From Synaphobranchus kaupii (lineage: Eukaryota > Chordata > Actinopteri > Anguilliformes > Synaphobranchidae): a stretch of 64,000 nt of DNA. Below, one piece after another: positions 54,739 through 64,000 of this stretch. The notes under the pieces were generated by a model, which was given only the letters and a program-made list of their open reading frames with translations, was not told the DNA's origin and searched no databases. The position numbers and the translations under genes were made by a program. How positions within the stretch are numbered: the stretch's first letter is position 1; each line of letters starts with the position of its first letter. The stretch lies in assembly GCA_029718625.1 (NCBI GenBank), contig CM056383.1:23351930-23415929 (forward strand). Reading direction: 5' to 3'.

Positions 54739-55121
54739 CTAAGGGATGACCCCCGACAATCCCTCAGGGCCATCTCTGCAGAAGACCCTAATAGGTTCTG
54801 GGTCCAGGATGTTCCTAGAGGGGACCAAGCAGTGCTCCTCAGGGCCATAGCCCTCCCAGTCAACAAGAAACTGGGCTCCCCTACCCACACATTTCTCGGC
54901 CAGAATGCGCCGAACCGTGTACACTGGACCTCCCTCCATGAACCGGGGAGGAGGCGGTGGTTTGTCCGCTGGAGCCAGTGCACAGGTTTCAACCTGAAGA
55001 TTTGGAACGTAGGGTGAATGCGCATAGAGCACGGAAGTTGCAAACACACTGTGACCGGGTTGATTCTGCACGTGATCTTAAAGGGACCCACGAAGCGCGG
55101 TGCGGGTTTACGGGACTCCAC
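54739..55121 (-). pseudogene. integrase C-terminus plus chromodomain
   Basis: Read in two frames: [15 protein letters not shown] (integrase GPF/Y-like module, about 55121-55060) and [20 protein letters not shown] plus [20 protein letters not shown] (chromodomain, about 54900-54745). The chromodomain aromatic residues (Y, W, Y) are retained, as in the vertebrate chromovirus lineage. One frame change separates the pieces. It targets integration to heterochromatin in that family. The bulk of integrase (HHCC and DDE) is missing, replaced by the LINE. Confidence 0.8.
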
Positions 55122-55189
55122 CCATAGAGAAAGATCCCGAGTGGAGAGCCAAACCCGTTGACCAACCCGGTAGCAGTGCCTGATGTAGT

Positions 55190-57285
55190 ACTATGTAGTA
55201 GTAGTATTTTTATTCAGCCATCACACATAATACAATAAATATAAACAGTATAAACAAAAATCTACAGTAGAAGTGACTGAACATGCTAAGGCAGAAGCAA
55301 AATGCTTATCTATGCCTATTTAATCAATTTAAGCTACCCTCCAAAAATAAAAAACCATTCACACTTGTAACCCTCAAAATAGCTTTATAAACCATTCTCT
55401 TGAAAACCAAAAGTGAATTACTCGGTCTTAGATTTAAATCAGCAATAAAAAATCATTCACACTTATAACTCTCAAAAATAGCTTTGTACACCATTCTTTT
55501 GAAAACCAAAAGCGAATTACACATTCTTAAATTTATATTAGCATTGTTCCATAATTTAACCCCAACAATAGAAATACTTCTCCTTTTAATCCCTTTTTTA
55601 GCTTTTTGTACGGTAAACTTATAAATACCTCTCATATCATATTTGCTCTCCCGTATTGAAAAGAAACCTTTGTACACAGTCTGGGAGCGACTTTGATTTT
55701 GCTCTGAACATTATTTGCATTATTTTATAATTTCATAGCATGGGAATTTATAAACAATGGATTAGTGTTATCATAGTAACTAGCCTTATTAATAATACGT
55801 ATGGCTCGTTTTTGTAGTAAAACTATTGCATTTATAGTCGTTTTAAAGGTCGACCCCCACAATTCCACACAGTACAATATGTAAGGAAGTATAGGTGAGC
55901 AATAAATTATATACAAGGCCTTACAATTTAATATGTCCCTAGATTTATACAGGATTGCTACTGACTTTGAAACTTTTCCTTTGATATAGTCAATATGTTG
56001 TTTCCATGTTAGTTTATGATCAATCACAACCCCTAGGAATTTTGTCTAAAAAACTCTTTCAATTTCAACATCACACATTTTTAATTTAATATCCTCATCA
56101 ATTTATTTTCGATTTCCAAAAACCATAAATTTAGTTTTCTTAATATTGAGAGACAATTTATTAACATCAAACCAAGTTCTGAGAATTTCCAGCTCACTTT
56201 CTATAGCATACAAAAGTTCCTTTAAATTTTTCCCAGAGCTAAATAAATTAGTATCGTCTGCACAAATTTTAACAAGTCAGTAACATTACAAACATCATTA
56301 ATGTAAAGTATAAAAAGTTTTGGACCAATCACTGACCCCTGGGGTACTCCACATGTGACCTTACTAAACCCTGACACAGTATCATTAATTTGCACACATT
56401 GCTGTCTATTTTCTAAGTAACTTTTCAACCAAGAGTAAGCTATACCTCTTATCCCATACATCTCCAATTTTCTCAATAATTGACTGTGATCTATTGTATT
56501 AAAAGCCTTCTGCAGGTCAATATAAATACCAATAGAACACTCATCATTTTCAACTGCCTTTGTTATTTCTTCTACCATCTCCATTACTGCATAGGCAGTA
56601 GTTCTGTTTTCCCGAAATCCATACTGGTGTTCACTCAGTAATTCATTTTTACCAATGAAAAGATCCAATTGTTTCACAAATAATTTCTCTAATATTTTTG
56701 AAAATTGAGGCAGAAGGGACACCGGTCTATAGTTGTCCATGCGGTGCTTATCTCCATTTTTAAATATTGGAATTACCTTTGCTAATTTCATATTATTAGG
56801 AAATACACCTCTTTGAAAAGACTGATTACATATATAGGTCAGAGGTCTTGCAATAGAATTAATAACTTCTTTAATAATTACCATGTGAACAGAATTTATA
56901 TCAGTTGATCTTTTGTTTTAGAATTTTCTTACAGTTTCAATTATATCAGTTTAATTTACCCCACAAAGGAACATGGAACCGATATTACCATTAGTTATAT
57001 TATTGAACAAATTTTTTTTCTCATCAAGCATCACAATTTTGCTGGCCAAAGTAGTTCCAACACCCACAAAATAATCATTGAAATCATCAACAATGCTATT
57101 TAAATTGTCCACTGTAGCAGTATCAGAGCTATTTATAAAATAACTTGGAAATTCAGATTTATAACACCTATTCCGAATAATATGATTAATTACTTTCCAA
57201 GTCCTTTGAATGTTATTTTTACTGTCCTCTAATACTTTATTGTAGTATTCCTTCTTTTGTACTCTCATAATGGAAATGATGACGG
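55190..57285 (-). mobile_element. CR1-group LINE inserted in the chromovirus
   Basis: RT-bearing, 5'-truncated minus-strand LINE. Its 3' end carries a tactacta-type tail (55185-55215). The insertion coincides with loss of most of the host integrase (about 1 kb), so the insertion or a later deletion removed it. Clade is uncertain; Rex1-like is my preference because of the CGVPQGSVIGPKLF-style block. Confidence 0.75.
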
Positions 57286-57290
57286 TGTTT
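55455..57290 (-). pseudogene. LINE reverse transcriptase, frameshifted
   Basis: Frames in order on the minus strand: 57270-56951 (RT thumb-side upstream region), 56884-56222 with LAKVIPIFKNGDKHRMDNYR, VSLLPQFSKILEKL, HQYGFRENR, GIYIDLQKAFNTIDH (catalytic Asp), VTCGVPQGSVIGPKLF, then a frame change just before the catalytic ADDTNLFSSG (56275-56230), and 56027-55453 with IDHKLTWKQHIDYIKGKVSK. The ADD pair is intact in its own frame. Also broken by stops near 55720. Dead copy. Confidence 0.8.
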
Positions 57291-57291
57291 G

Positions 57292-57760
57292 TCAGACTAA
57301 ACCTTTTGTCTCGCCGTAGCATGTAAAAGTGACACAACCAGGGCCTGGATCTGTACGCAAAGCCCTCTGGATGACCGCCTTGATCTCCCACATAACTGGG
57401 GCCAAGATCTGAGCAGCGGGCACATCATAATTTATCTCGGCAGGTGTTAAGGCACGAGAGAAAAATGCACATGGGTGCATCTTGCGGTTGAGCGCAGAAT
57501 GCTGAGATAAAATAGCCCCTACCCCTAACTCCGAGACATCCACCTCTACCACAAAGGGGAGGGAGGGATTGGGAGTAATGAGAATAGGTTCGGAGCTAAA
57601 CCTTGTTTTTAGCTCCGTGAAGGCCGCCTCAGCCCTCGAGTTCCACCGAAACCGCTAAGGTGACGTCTTTTTTGTGAGAGCTGTAATGGGGCAGCTACTG
57701 CGCTAAAATTCTGAATTAACCGCCGGTAAAAATTGGCAGCAGACAGCGCTGCACCTGTTT
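57292..57760 (-). pseudogene. chromovirus RNase H
   Basis: Encodes VEVDVSELGVGAILSQHSAL and CAFFSRALTPAEINYDV (RNase H: first Asp of VDVS, then the FFSR and YD motif), ending at RTDPGPG where the LINE begins. A frame change near 57660 separates it from the RT frame. Confidence 0.75.
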
Positions 57761-58341
57761 TATGAAAATGGAGTAGGCCAGTTCTTAACAGCGGATACCT
57801 TCTCGGGATCCATCTGGACCCTCCCTTCGGCTACAATAAATCCCAGGAAAGAGACAGAGTTGGCATGAAACAGGCATTTCTCTGCCTTTACAAATAACTG
57901 GGCCTCCAAAAGGCTCTTTAAAACTTGTCTGACATGGCTGATATTCTCCGAAAGATTGGCAGAAAAAATCAAGATATCGTCCAAATAAACAAATACAAAT
58001 TTCTCTAGCATCTCTCTGAGCACATAGTTAACTAGCACCTGAAAAACAGAGGGGGCGCTAGTGAGCCCAAACGGCATGGCCCGGTACTCATAATGTCCGT
58101 TATGAGTATTAAATGCCGTCTTCCACTCGTCCCCCTCATGCATGTGCACCAAGTTGTAGGCCTTCCAGAAGTCGAGTTTGGTAAAAACCGATGCCCCCTG
58201 GAGATGCTCAAATGTGGACTTCATGAGTGAAAGAGGATAACGGTTCTTTATGGTGATGTCATTTAAACCACGATAATCGATACACGGCCTCAGACTCCCA
58301 TCCTTTTTTTTAACAAAAAAGAAACCGGCCCCTGCCGGCAA
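57760..58341 (-). pseudogene. chromovirus reverse transcriptase
   Basis: An open frame of 193 codons: [44 protein letters not shown] (second Asp region), [27 protein letters not shown] (catalytic YLDD), LFVKAEKC, and [14 protein letters not shown] blocks 1-7 are present and intact within the frame. The frame starts late; the upstream part lies in the 58368-58994 frame. This is the best-preserved polymerase segment in the window. Confidence 0.9.
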
Positions 58342-58367
58342 TGTAGAGGGTCTAATAAAGCCATTGG

Positions 58368-59110
58368 CTAGGGCTTCTCGATGTAATCCCTCATAGCCGC
58401 ACTCTTGGGGGCAGACAAGGAATAAAGGGAGCCCCTGGGAGGAACCGTGCCCATGTACAAATCAATGGCGCAGTCATAGGGTCTGTGAGGCGGTAATGTG
58501 GTGGCGCACTGTTTAGTAAAAACCTCAGCGAGATCCGTGTACTCGATCGGTACATTAGAAGGCAAGGGAAATTCAAGCGCCCCTCCTACTCTAGTACTCT
58601 CCAAACCAGAAGTCAGGTAATGGTTCCCATCTGATCTCCGAATCAGAAAACTCCTCCAGCGAGCCCTCATCCCAGCCTGCTCCAGGTCACTGTCAGAAGA
58701 GAGCTCAGACTGGTAACCACGCCCACCCGAAGCGAAGGATACCGCTGACTGACAATGAGACCTGCACTGGGACCCCCATCGGAGGATGACAGCCCTGTCT
58801 CCACCCCAATCAATATGAGGGCTGTGCTGAACCAACCAAGAGTGTCCTAGCACGAGGGGATGAGCCGGGGAGTTGACTAAAAATAACTGAATATGTTCAA
58901 AATAGGACTTGTGGGAAGTGCACATGTTTAAAGAACCCGTAATCTCATTAATGGTCCCATCACCCAACGGGCGGCCGTTGAGAGCCATCACCAACCGGGG
59001 CCGAGTGAGGCGGTGTATGGGAATTTTTTGTTCCCTAGCTCATTTTGCAGTTATAAAACACTCGACTGCTCCGGAATCGATGAAAGCATCAACATCAGTC
59101 GAATGCTTAT
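58368..59110 (-). pseudogene. chromovirus protease region
   Basis: The retropepsin active site VDAFIDSGAVECF is at about 59096-59056 (the DSG at 59079-59071); a TGA follows GAVECFITAK. The frame then continues at 58994 (VMALNGRPLGDGTI, LFLVNSPAHPLVLGHSWL), typical of the second half of the protease and the linker to RT, where HPLVLGHSWLVQHSPHIDW is conserved in this lineage. Confidence 0.75.
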
Positions 59111-59153
59111 TCCAGAGCAGCCAAACCCGCAATAACATCCGAGAGGGGTAACA

Positions 59154-59560
59154 TTATGTCTCACTAAGGTCCCCGGTTCCCCTAGCGAGACCCCTCGTTT
59201 CCCCCCAACTAGGGCAATGATCCTTTAAATGCCCCGTGTGCCGGCAGTAACGACGCCACCCCTCCCGCGGCTTAGGTTGTCTGGGCTCACGCAGAGAGGT
59301 GCTGTCCACCTGCATGGGCTCCTCCCTGTTAGAGGAGAATTGGGCGGAAGAGGGGGCTGAGAAGGAGAAGGGAGATAGCGAGTCGACCGGTCTCTCCTGT
59401 CTCTCTCTCTCTCTCTCTCGCTGCTGCTCCCGGACACGGTTATCGATGCAGATAGCTGTGGTTACCAGGGCATCAAATGTAGCAGGCGGTTTGAGCACTG
59501 CCAGGGTTTCCTTAATGGAAACCCTCACCGTTGACGGGACCATGGTGGCTGCCTCCCACT
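59154..59560 (-). pseudogene. chromovirus gag, C-terminal part
   Basis: ATFDALVTTAICIDNRV, an arginine-rich stretch (REQQRERERERQ), a serine/proline linker, and a zinc knuckle CRHTGHLKDHC (missing the first CxxC cysteine: YCRHTGHL). An L2 is inserted upstream at 59560. Nucleic-acid binding role in the capsid. One knuckle ligand seems replaced. Confidence 0.75.
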
Positions 59561-60057
59561 CTGCAAGGAACCTGGGGGTGGTCCTGGACGACCAGCTGGA
59601 CTTCAAAGAGCACATCAGGGCAACGGCACGGTCCTGCAGGTTCCTCATGTACAACATCAGGAGGATTCGACCGTACCTGACCACCTACTCCACCCAGCTT
59701 CCTGTCCAGACCATGGTCACCTCACGCCTGGACTACTGCAACTCCCTGCTCGCAAGCCTACCGGCCTGCGCCATTCTGCCTCTTCAACTGATCCAGAATG
59801 CAGCTGCCCGGCTTGTGTTCAACCTCCCAAAATTTTCACATGTAACCCCCCTGCTGAGGTCACTCCACTGGCTGCCAGTTGCAGCCAGGATCAGGTTCAA
59901 AGTTCTGACCCTGGCCTACACTGCAGCCAATAGGACAGGCCCCGCCTACCTGCAGGACTTAATCCAGAACTATGTTCCTGCTCGACCACTTCGCTCTTCT
60001 ACAGTAGGGCGACTCGCACTTCCCCCCCTCCGTGTCAACGGCTCTCGTTCGTCCTGA
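59560..60057 (+). pseudogene. L2 ORF2 C-terminus
   Basis: ARNLGVVLDDQLDFKEHIRA, MTSRLDYCNSLLASLPA, LQLIQNAAARLVFNLPK, LLRSLHWLPVAARI, RTGPAYLQDLIQNY, the conserved C-terminal blocks of L2 reverse transcriptase. It is open for about 165 codons within the L2. No endonuclease or RT core. Confidence 0.85.
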
Positions 60058-60480
60058 CTGTGGAGCTTTTCCACCTTAGCTCCTCAGTGGTGGAATGAAC
60101 TTCCCATTCCCCTACGTTGTACTCGAACCCTGCCTGCATTCCGTCGAGGCCTGAAGACACACCTCTTCAGACTCTACCTTGACTGATATTCTAACCTACG
60201 AATATCAGTTCCCTATGTTTACTAGTTCCCTGTGTTTTTCCTGTCTGTTTGTTATAGTTTATAATAGTATTTAGAATAGAAGTGTAGTATAGCTGATTTA
60301 CCCACAGCTTACTGTGAACTACAGTCAACGTTCATTACTAGGGATAGCTGCTACATTATGGGAAGGATGTGCTTTGTCTTGTCTGTTCTGTAGTGATCTT
60401 GATGACGTCTCTGTATGCACTTATTGTACGTCGCTTTGGATAAAAGCGTCTGCTAAATGAATGTAATGTAAATGTAATGT
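59560..60480 (+). mobile_element. L2 LINE, 5'-truncated, inserted in gag
   Basis: Sits on the opposite strand to the chromovirus. It includes the 3' part of ORF2 (see next) and the fish L2 tail cgctttggataaaagcgtct ... aaatgaatgtaatgtaaatg at 60431-60480. Sister of 12850-14069; complete from the RT thumb to the tail, where the sister is internally deleted. Confidence 0.9.
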
Positions 60481-60516
60481 TTAATAGCGTGCTAGTGAAT
60501 AGCCCGAATCACGGGA

Positions 60517-60969
60517 CTAGCCCAGATGAGGGCGGGTCCCGGTAAGTAGCGATAAAATTAACACTACCCAGGACTCTTGTGATGAGAACTGAGAGGGTTG
60601 AGCTTTAAAAGATATAAGGCATTGTGTCAGGAAGCCTAGACACTTGCCAGCCTCTCCGTCATAGCTGAGGGGCAGCTGGAGTTTAGGCTCTCTTGTGGTG
60701 GGTGGAACGGGCAAAGGAGGGGGATCCTCAAGAACGGGTGCTTGTGCAACTCGGGGTGTAGAGGCAACGATCAGTTGGCGGACGCTATCCGCCAGCTCAC
60801 GGAACCAACCTTCCTGTACACGCAGCTGAATGACCAGTTGGCTCTGCTGCTCCAACATAGCCTGCTGCTGTGTCTGAAGAGCCCTAATGCCCTCCTCATG
60901 GGTGGCCAGGGCCGAGTGTTGTGTGGCTATGGCCTGATCTCCTTCTAATGAAGCCGCTGGACCTTCCAT
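60517..60969 (-). pseudogene. chromovirus gag, N-terminal part
   Basis: MEGPAASLEGDQAIATQHSA opens the frame just inside the 5' LTR. A coiled-coil-like Q/L-rich stretch (IRALQTQQQAMLEQQSQLV) follows, then KLQLPLSYDGEAGKCLGFL, the conserved start of the capsid domain. It ends at LTGTRPHLG and is separated from the gag C-terminus by the L2 insertion. The start ATG is the first in the internal region and is plausible. Confidence 0.8.
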
Positions 60970-60985
60970 GATGGCTTGTGTGTAC

Positions 60986-61614
60986 TGTAAGGGGGGGGTC
61001 AGGATGGAGGACCAGACGCGACTGAAAGGGATTCAGAAAGTAATCCACGAACCGTGGACAACCAATAGAGGGAAGGAGAAAGAAGACAAGACGGGAAACT
61101 CCGGTCTAAAACCCAAAAGAAATAAAAACGACCCCAATAAAATGGGCGAGACTCACAGACTAGAGTCGAGGAATTAAACAGAGAAGGACGTAGTCCCGGC
61201 ATAAGCCAAAAATAATAACAACCCAAATAATTTGGGCGAAGCTCGCAGGTTCGAGCAGAGAAAAGAAACAGAACAGAATAACCTCCAGCTCAGAAACTAT
61301 CAGAGCTAAAATAAAGGCAAATGGAAACGAGGCGAAGCTGAGGTTACTGTCTAGTAGCAAGACAGAGAAACAAAAACCAAGGCAGGAAAATAAAAAGTAA
61401 AGAGAACAAAACCCTAAGAACGAAATACTCTAAATTCTACAGGCAAGTCCCGCATGTTCTTTTGAAGCTCAAAAGTACAATTGGTCACCTGAAATTCCTA
61501 TACCGCGTTACCTGGCTAGAGTGGCAAGAATGACACACAAGCGCTGGAAGAAGGAAGCAGCACGCTTATAAACTCAACAGGAAACCCGGAACAGGTGCGC
61601 CAGGTAATCAATTT
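60986..61614 (-). repeat. 5' LTR of the chromovirus
   Basis: On the minus strand ends ...ccttaca at 60986. It includes two degenerate direct repeats (gggcgaaactcacag / tttgggcgaagctcgcagg). Shares the tract from 61261 with the 3' LTR. It is truncated at 61614 by sequence related to the hAT MITE. The PBS region begins gtacacacaagcc. Confidence 0.8.
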
Positions 61615-62106
61615 CATTAAAACAGGTAACAAAACTGAGCAAATAAAAGGCTGAGGTGAATCAATAGGCTCCTAATTGGTGAAAGTGTGGACACATGGCC
61701 ATAAAAACTAACCATCTGGTTGATAATGCACAATTCAAAGACAACGCAAATTGATAATGAACCAAACCTGCATTGTGTTAAAAAGTTGAAGGAAACAAAA
61801 TTATGAAAACTTAAACACACACGTGTTCAAGGACCTAATTAGGAGCATATTGATTCACCTCAATTTTTAATTTGATCAGTTATAACAGTTTGTATGTAGT
61901 TGTTTGCAATATAGCACAATAAGCAAAATGTGACATGGGACATTTATTGTACATGGCATGCATAGCTATTTTCTGACTGTTTTCATAGCTATAATTTGGC
62001 TTAATAGGGTAAATAATCCATCAAAACATGAAAAGTGCAATTAAGAAAAATTTTGTTAAAATTCTTGGATCGCAATTGTGGTTGGAACGAAAACCAGCAT
62101 ACACAG
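61615..62106. mobile_element. truncated copy of the 41147 hAT MITE
   Basis: Parallels 41420-41880: ctgaggtgaatcaataggct, gcatattgattcacctcaat, atgcatagctatttt and gtggttggaacgaaaaccag. Ends are missing; it directly abuts the chromovirus LTR and the DIRS copy. Confidence 0.75.
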
Positions 62107-62199
62107 GGGAAAAGGGCAAGGCTGGCAAGGGCGGCAACCTGTCCGCGGAAGTTGGCTGACTCTGATGGTTTTGATGCCCTTTCTACAGCAGCGTTAAAC

Positions 62200-62982
62200 A
62201 CCTACTTTAGTCAGAGTCGGTCCGAGACAGCAGACCAATCTGACAGAGGGTTGAGAGGAGGCTCGGATACTCGACCTCTCTAGAAACCGTTCTCCGTGCG
62301 GCCTTGGCACACATGGGTTGCGATATACCGCAGGCTAGCACTTCGGGACGTCTAAGGTTTTACTGGTGGGCCCCTCAGGGGGCACGATTAGCTATGCCAG
62401 CATCAAACGATTTTCTGGCGGAGCTAAATAAAGGCTGGCCCCGCCCTGGTATGTATCGGATGGCCAGAGATTGTACAACGTTTGCGTCCATGTCAGACGC
62501 AGCGGTCCATGGGCCAAATGCCCTCTGTGGAACATGCCATTGCGGCATTAGTAGTGTTCCCAGAAGAGGCGGCCCGGGCAGACGCCCGTTGCCCTAGGCC
62601 ACAATACAGAGCAACAGACAATCTACTCTGTAAGGCTTATCAAGCATCTGCCAGAGCAGCACAAATTGGTAATTCGCTCTCATGGCTAATGCTCGCGCAG
62701 TCTCAGACAATGCTTGATGCAGAGGTTCATACCTCATTGAGCGATGCGTCGCTGCAAGTGTTTGCGTTTATGACCCGTGAGTTAGGCCGAGTAATGTCCC
62801 TGCTCATGGTGACTCGACGTCAAGTGTGGTTGGCTCAGTCGCCCCTACCAGACGCCACAAAGAGAACAATCAGAGACCGGTGGTTCCCGGCCAGGTTTTT
62901 CACTGAAACAGCCAGACAGGCACTGGTCAGTAGAGGCATTAAGACACGGCAGATGCCGAGACATTTCTTGCCCGTACTATGA
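62200..62982 (+). pseudogene. DIRS gag joined to RNase H
   Basis: The frame from 62482 reads IGNSLSWLMLAQSQTMLDAE, SLSDASLQVFAFMTRELGR, RRQVWLAQSPLPDATKRTI, recognisable DIRS gag, then RGIKTRQMPRHFLPVL. The last segment, RHFLPVL, is the RNase H sequence ALRHFLPLL of copy 1 (14205), so the deletion point lies near 62950 and left the frame open for a few codons to a TGA. Upstream, 62304-62480 (MGCDIPQAS, WWAPQGARLA) is gag in a shifted frame. Confidence 0.75.
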
Positions 62983-63560
62983 GGCAAACATGTGATAGCG
63001 AGGTCAGACAACGCCTCAGCAGTATATCACATAAATCATCAGGGCGGTCTAAAGTCCCGCCGATAGTTGGAAGTGACCCGCCATGCCATTCACCTACCAG
63101 GTATTCGGAACGGCACAACAGATGTACTGTCTCGCCAAGGGATTCATCCCGGCGAATGGCGTCTCCACCCTGAAGTGGTGGAGGAGATATGGCGACGCTT
63201 CGGTCATGCTCAAACAGACCTGTTCGCCTCTCAAGAGTCTACTCATTGCCCCCAGTGGTTTTTCCTGAATGAGTATTCGAGTCCCCTGGGGATAGATGCA
63301 TTAGCGCACGAATGGCCGGACAGCCTGCTTATACGTGTTTCCTCGTGAGTTGCTGATCAATGCGACTCTGCACAGGCTCAGCATGAGTCACCACGAGCTC
63401 CTGCTGGTAGCCCCCAGATGGCCAATGAAACCCTGGTTTTCCATGGTCCTCGGTTTGCGATCCACCCTAGAAAATTCCAGTTCGGGAGATCTATTATTAC
63501 CCTTGGCCAAACATGACGAGTCTCTGGGTATGGCCACTGAGGAGCTGACCCTTCGATAAC
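62979..63560 (+). pseudogene. DIRS RNase H C-terminus and linker
   Basis: AIHLPGIRNGTTDVLSRQGI, HPGEWRLHPEVVEEIWRRFG, HAQTDLFASQESTHCPQWFF and GIDALAHEWPDSLL, the hallmark DIRS segment between RNase H and recombinase (DVLSRQ is the C-terminal RNase H region). Frame changes near 63060 and 63350. Confidence 0.8.
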
Positions 63561-63599
63561 GGAGTGCAGCTCCCCCGTCCAGCGGATGCTACTGAACTC

Positions 63600-64000
63600 C
63601 AGAGCCCTCTCTACAAGGAGGGCCTATGGGTATACAGTATGTGGCAGCTACATGGTGCTTAAGGGAAGGTGCGGACCACGTACACTGTCCGATCCCTGCA
63701 CTATTGGACTTTTCACAGTCCTTACTTGATAACGGGAAAGCAGCCAGCACACTGAAAACCTATGCGGCTGCCATATCCAGCAGGCATGTCTGGGTACATA
63801 ACAAGCCACATAACAAGGAGCCATTACCTTCTCAGCCAGTTCCTGAAGGGTGGCCAGCAGCTGAGACCTGCAAAGTCACTGGTAGCTCCCTCCTGGGATC
63901 TCCCCTTGCTGCTGAGAGCGCTCACGGTTCAGCCCTATGAACCTCTCGAGACAATCAGCCTTAAGTGGCTTTCTTTTAAAATGGCGTTTCTGCTAGCGAT
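63600..64000 (+). pseudogene. DIRS tyrosine recombinase, N-terminal part
   Basis: YVAATWCLREGADHVHCPIP, LLDFSQSLLDNGKAASTLKT, YAAAISSRHVWVHNKPHNK, then LRALTVQPYEPLETISLKWL in another frame and FKMAFLLA at the window edge, where the catalytic domain would begin. It parallels 14755-15015. The catalytic residues lie beyond the window. Cleaves and joins circular DNA in the DIRS life cycle. Confidence 0.75.

Larger units (their letters stand above)
54256..61614 (-). mobile_element. chromodomain Ty3/gypsy (chromovirus) retrotransposon, two LTR remnants
   Basis: Minus-strand element. The 5' LTR (60986-61614, truncated at its outer edge) and 3' LTR (54256-54727, truncated at its outer edge) share more than 300 bases, for example caaggcaggaaaataaa and ctacaggcaagtcccgc. 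Internal order from 60985 leftward is gag, protease, RT, RNase H, (integrase largely missing), chromodomain. Two later LINE insertions interrupt it: an L2 (59560-60480) and a CR1-group LINE (55190-57285). Confidence 0.85.
62107..64000 (+). mobile_element. DIRS-like retrotransposon, copy 2, internally deleted, running off the window
   Basis: gag (62304-62950) joins within one open frame to RNase H (from ~62955), so the RT core (about 1 kb) is missing. RNase H, the linker and the tyrosine recombinase follow to the window end. Better preserved than copy 1. Possible inverted terminal repeats cannot be assessed. Confidence 0.8.

Noticed and set aside
58391..58576. Additional short frame within the protease-RT interval
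   Set aside because: Shadow of the protease/linker frame in another register.

Overview
This window reads as teleost fish nuclear DNA. It has AT-rich intergenic sequence, abundant (CA)n, (GT)n and poly-G tracts, and a teleost-style repeat fauna: Sleeping-Beauty-type Tc1 elements, L2 LINEs with the fish 3' tail, DIRS-like retrotransposons, a chromodomain Ty3/gypsy element, hAT and PIF/Harbinger MITEs, and TTAA-target elements carrying THAP domains. I find no confident host gene. Almost every recognisable coding segment belongs to a mobile element, and almost all are broken. I cannot name the species.

Layout. 1-6129 is a fold-back (long inverted repeat) with at least three later insertions whose target duplications and, in places, uninterrupted sister sequences can be read: a BED-finger element with 6-bp duplications (949-3151), a Harbinger-like element inside that, and a TTAA-target, Kolobok-like element (3793-5531). 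The last carries a complete THAP domain on one strand and, on the other, two candidate exons resembling the cysteine-rich C-terminal (ballast) domain of P2X7. 6591-7080 holds broken exons of a SWIM-finger protein. 9945-11221 is a second TTAA element with a frameshifted THAP fossil.

11946-15020 is a gutted DIRS element invaded by a Tc1 end, a palindromic-MITE fragment and an L2 LINE. 15219-17285 and 27519-29432 are two oppositely oriented 2-kb solo LTRs of one family. Between them lie a Harbinger element, a 0.8-kb solo LTR and a Sleeping-Beauty-type transposase fossil. 31477-39765 is a candidate 8.3-kb inverted-repeat element with three arrays of one minisatellite, two solo LTRs, a LINE fragment and a third THAP fossil.

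40-51 kb holds MITEs (41147-41905 has a perfect 8-bp duplication), simple repeats and a 1.17-kb near-perfect palindrome (50148-51314). A hammerhead ribozyme motif of the Penelope-like-element type lies at 51825-51870 (minus strand). 54256-61614 is a minus-strand chromovirus (gag, protease, RT, RNase H, chromodomain) invaded by two LINEs, with most of the integrase missing. 62107-64000 is a second deleted DIRS copy running off the window.

How parts work together: these are layers of transposons rather than an operon-like system. The most unusual assemblage is the TTAA element pairing a THAP domain with a P2X7-ballast-like module, next to SWIM-finger exons.
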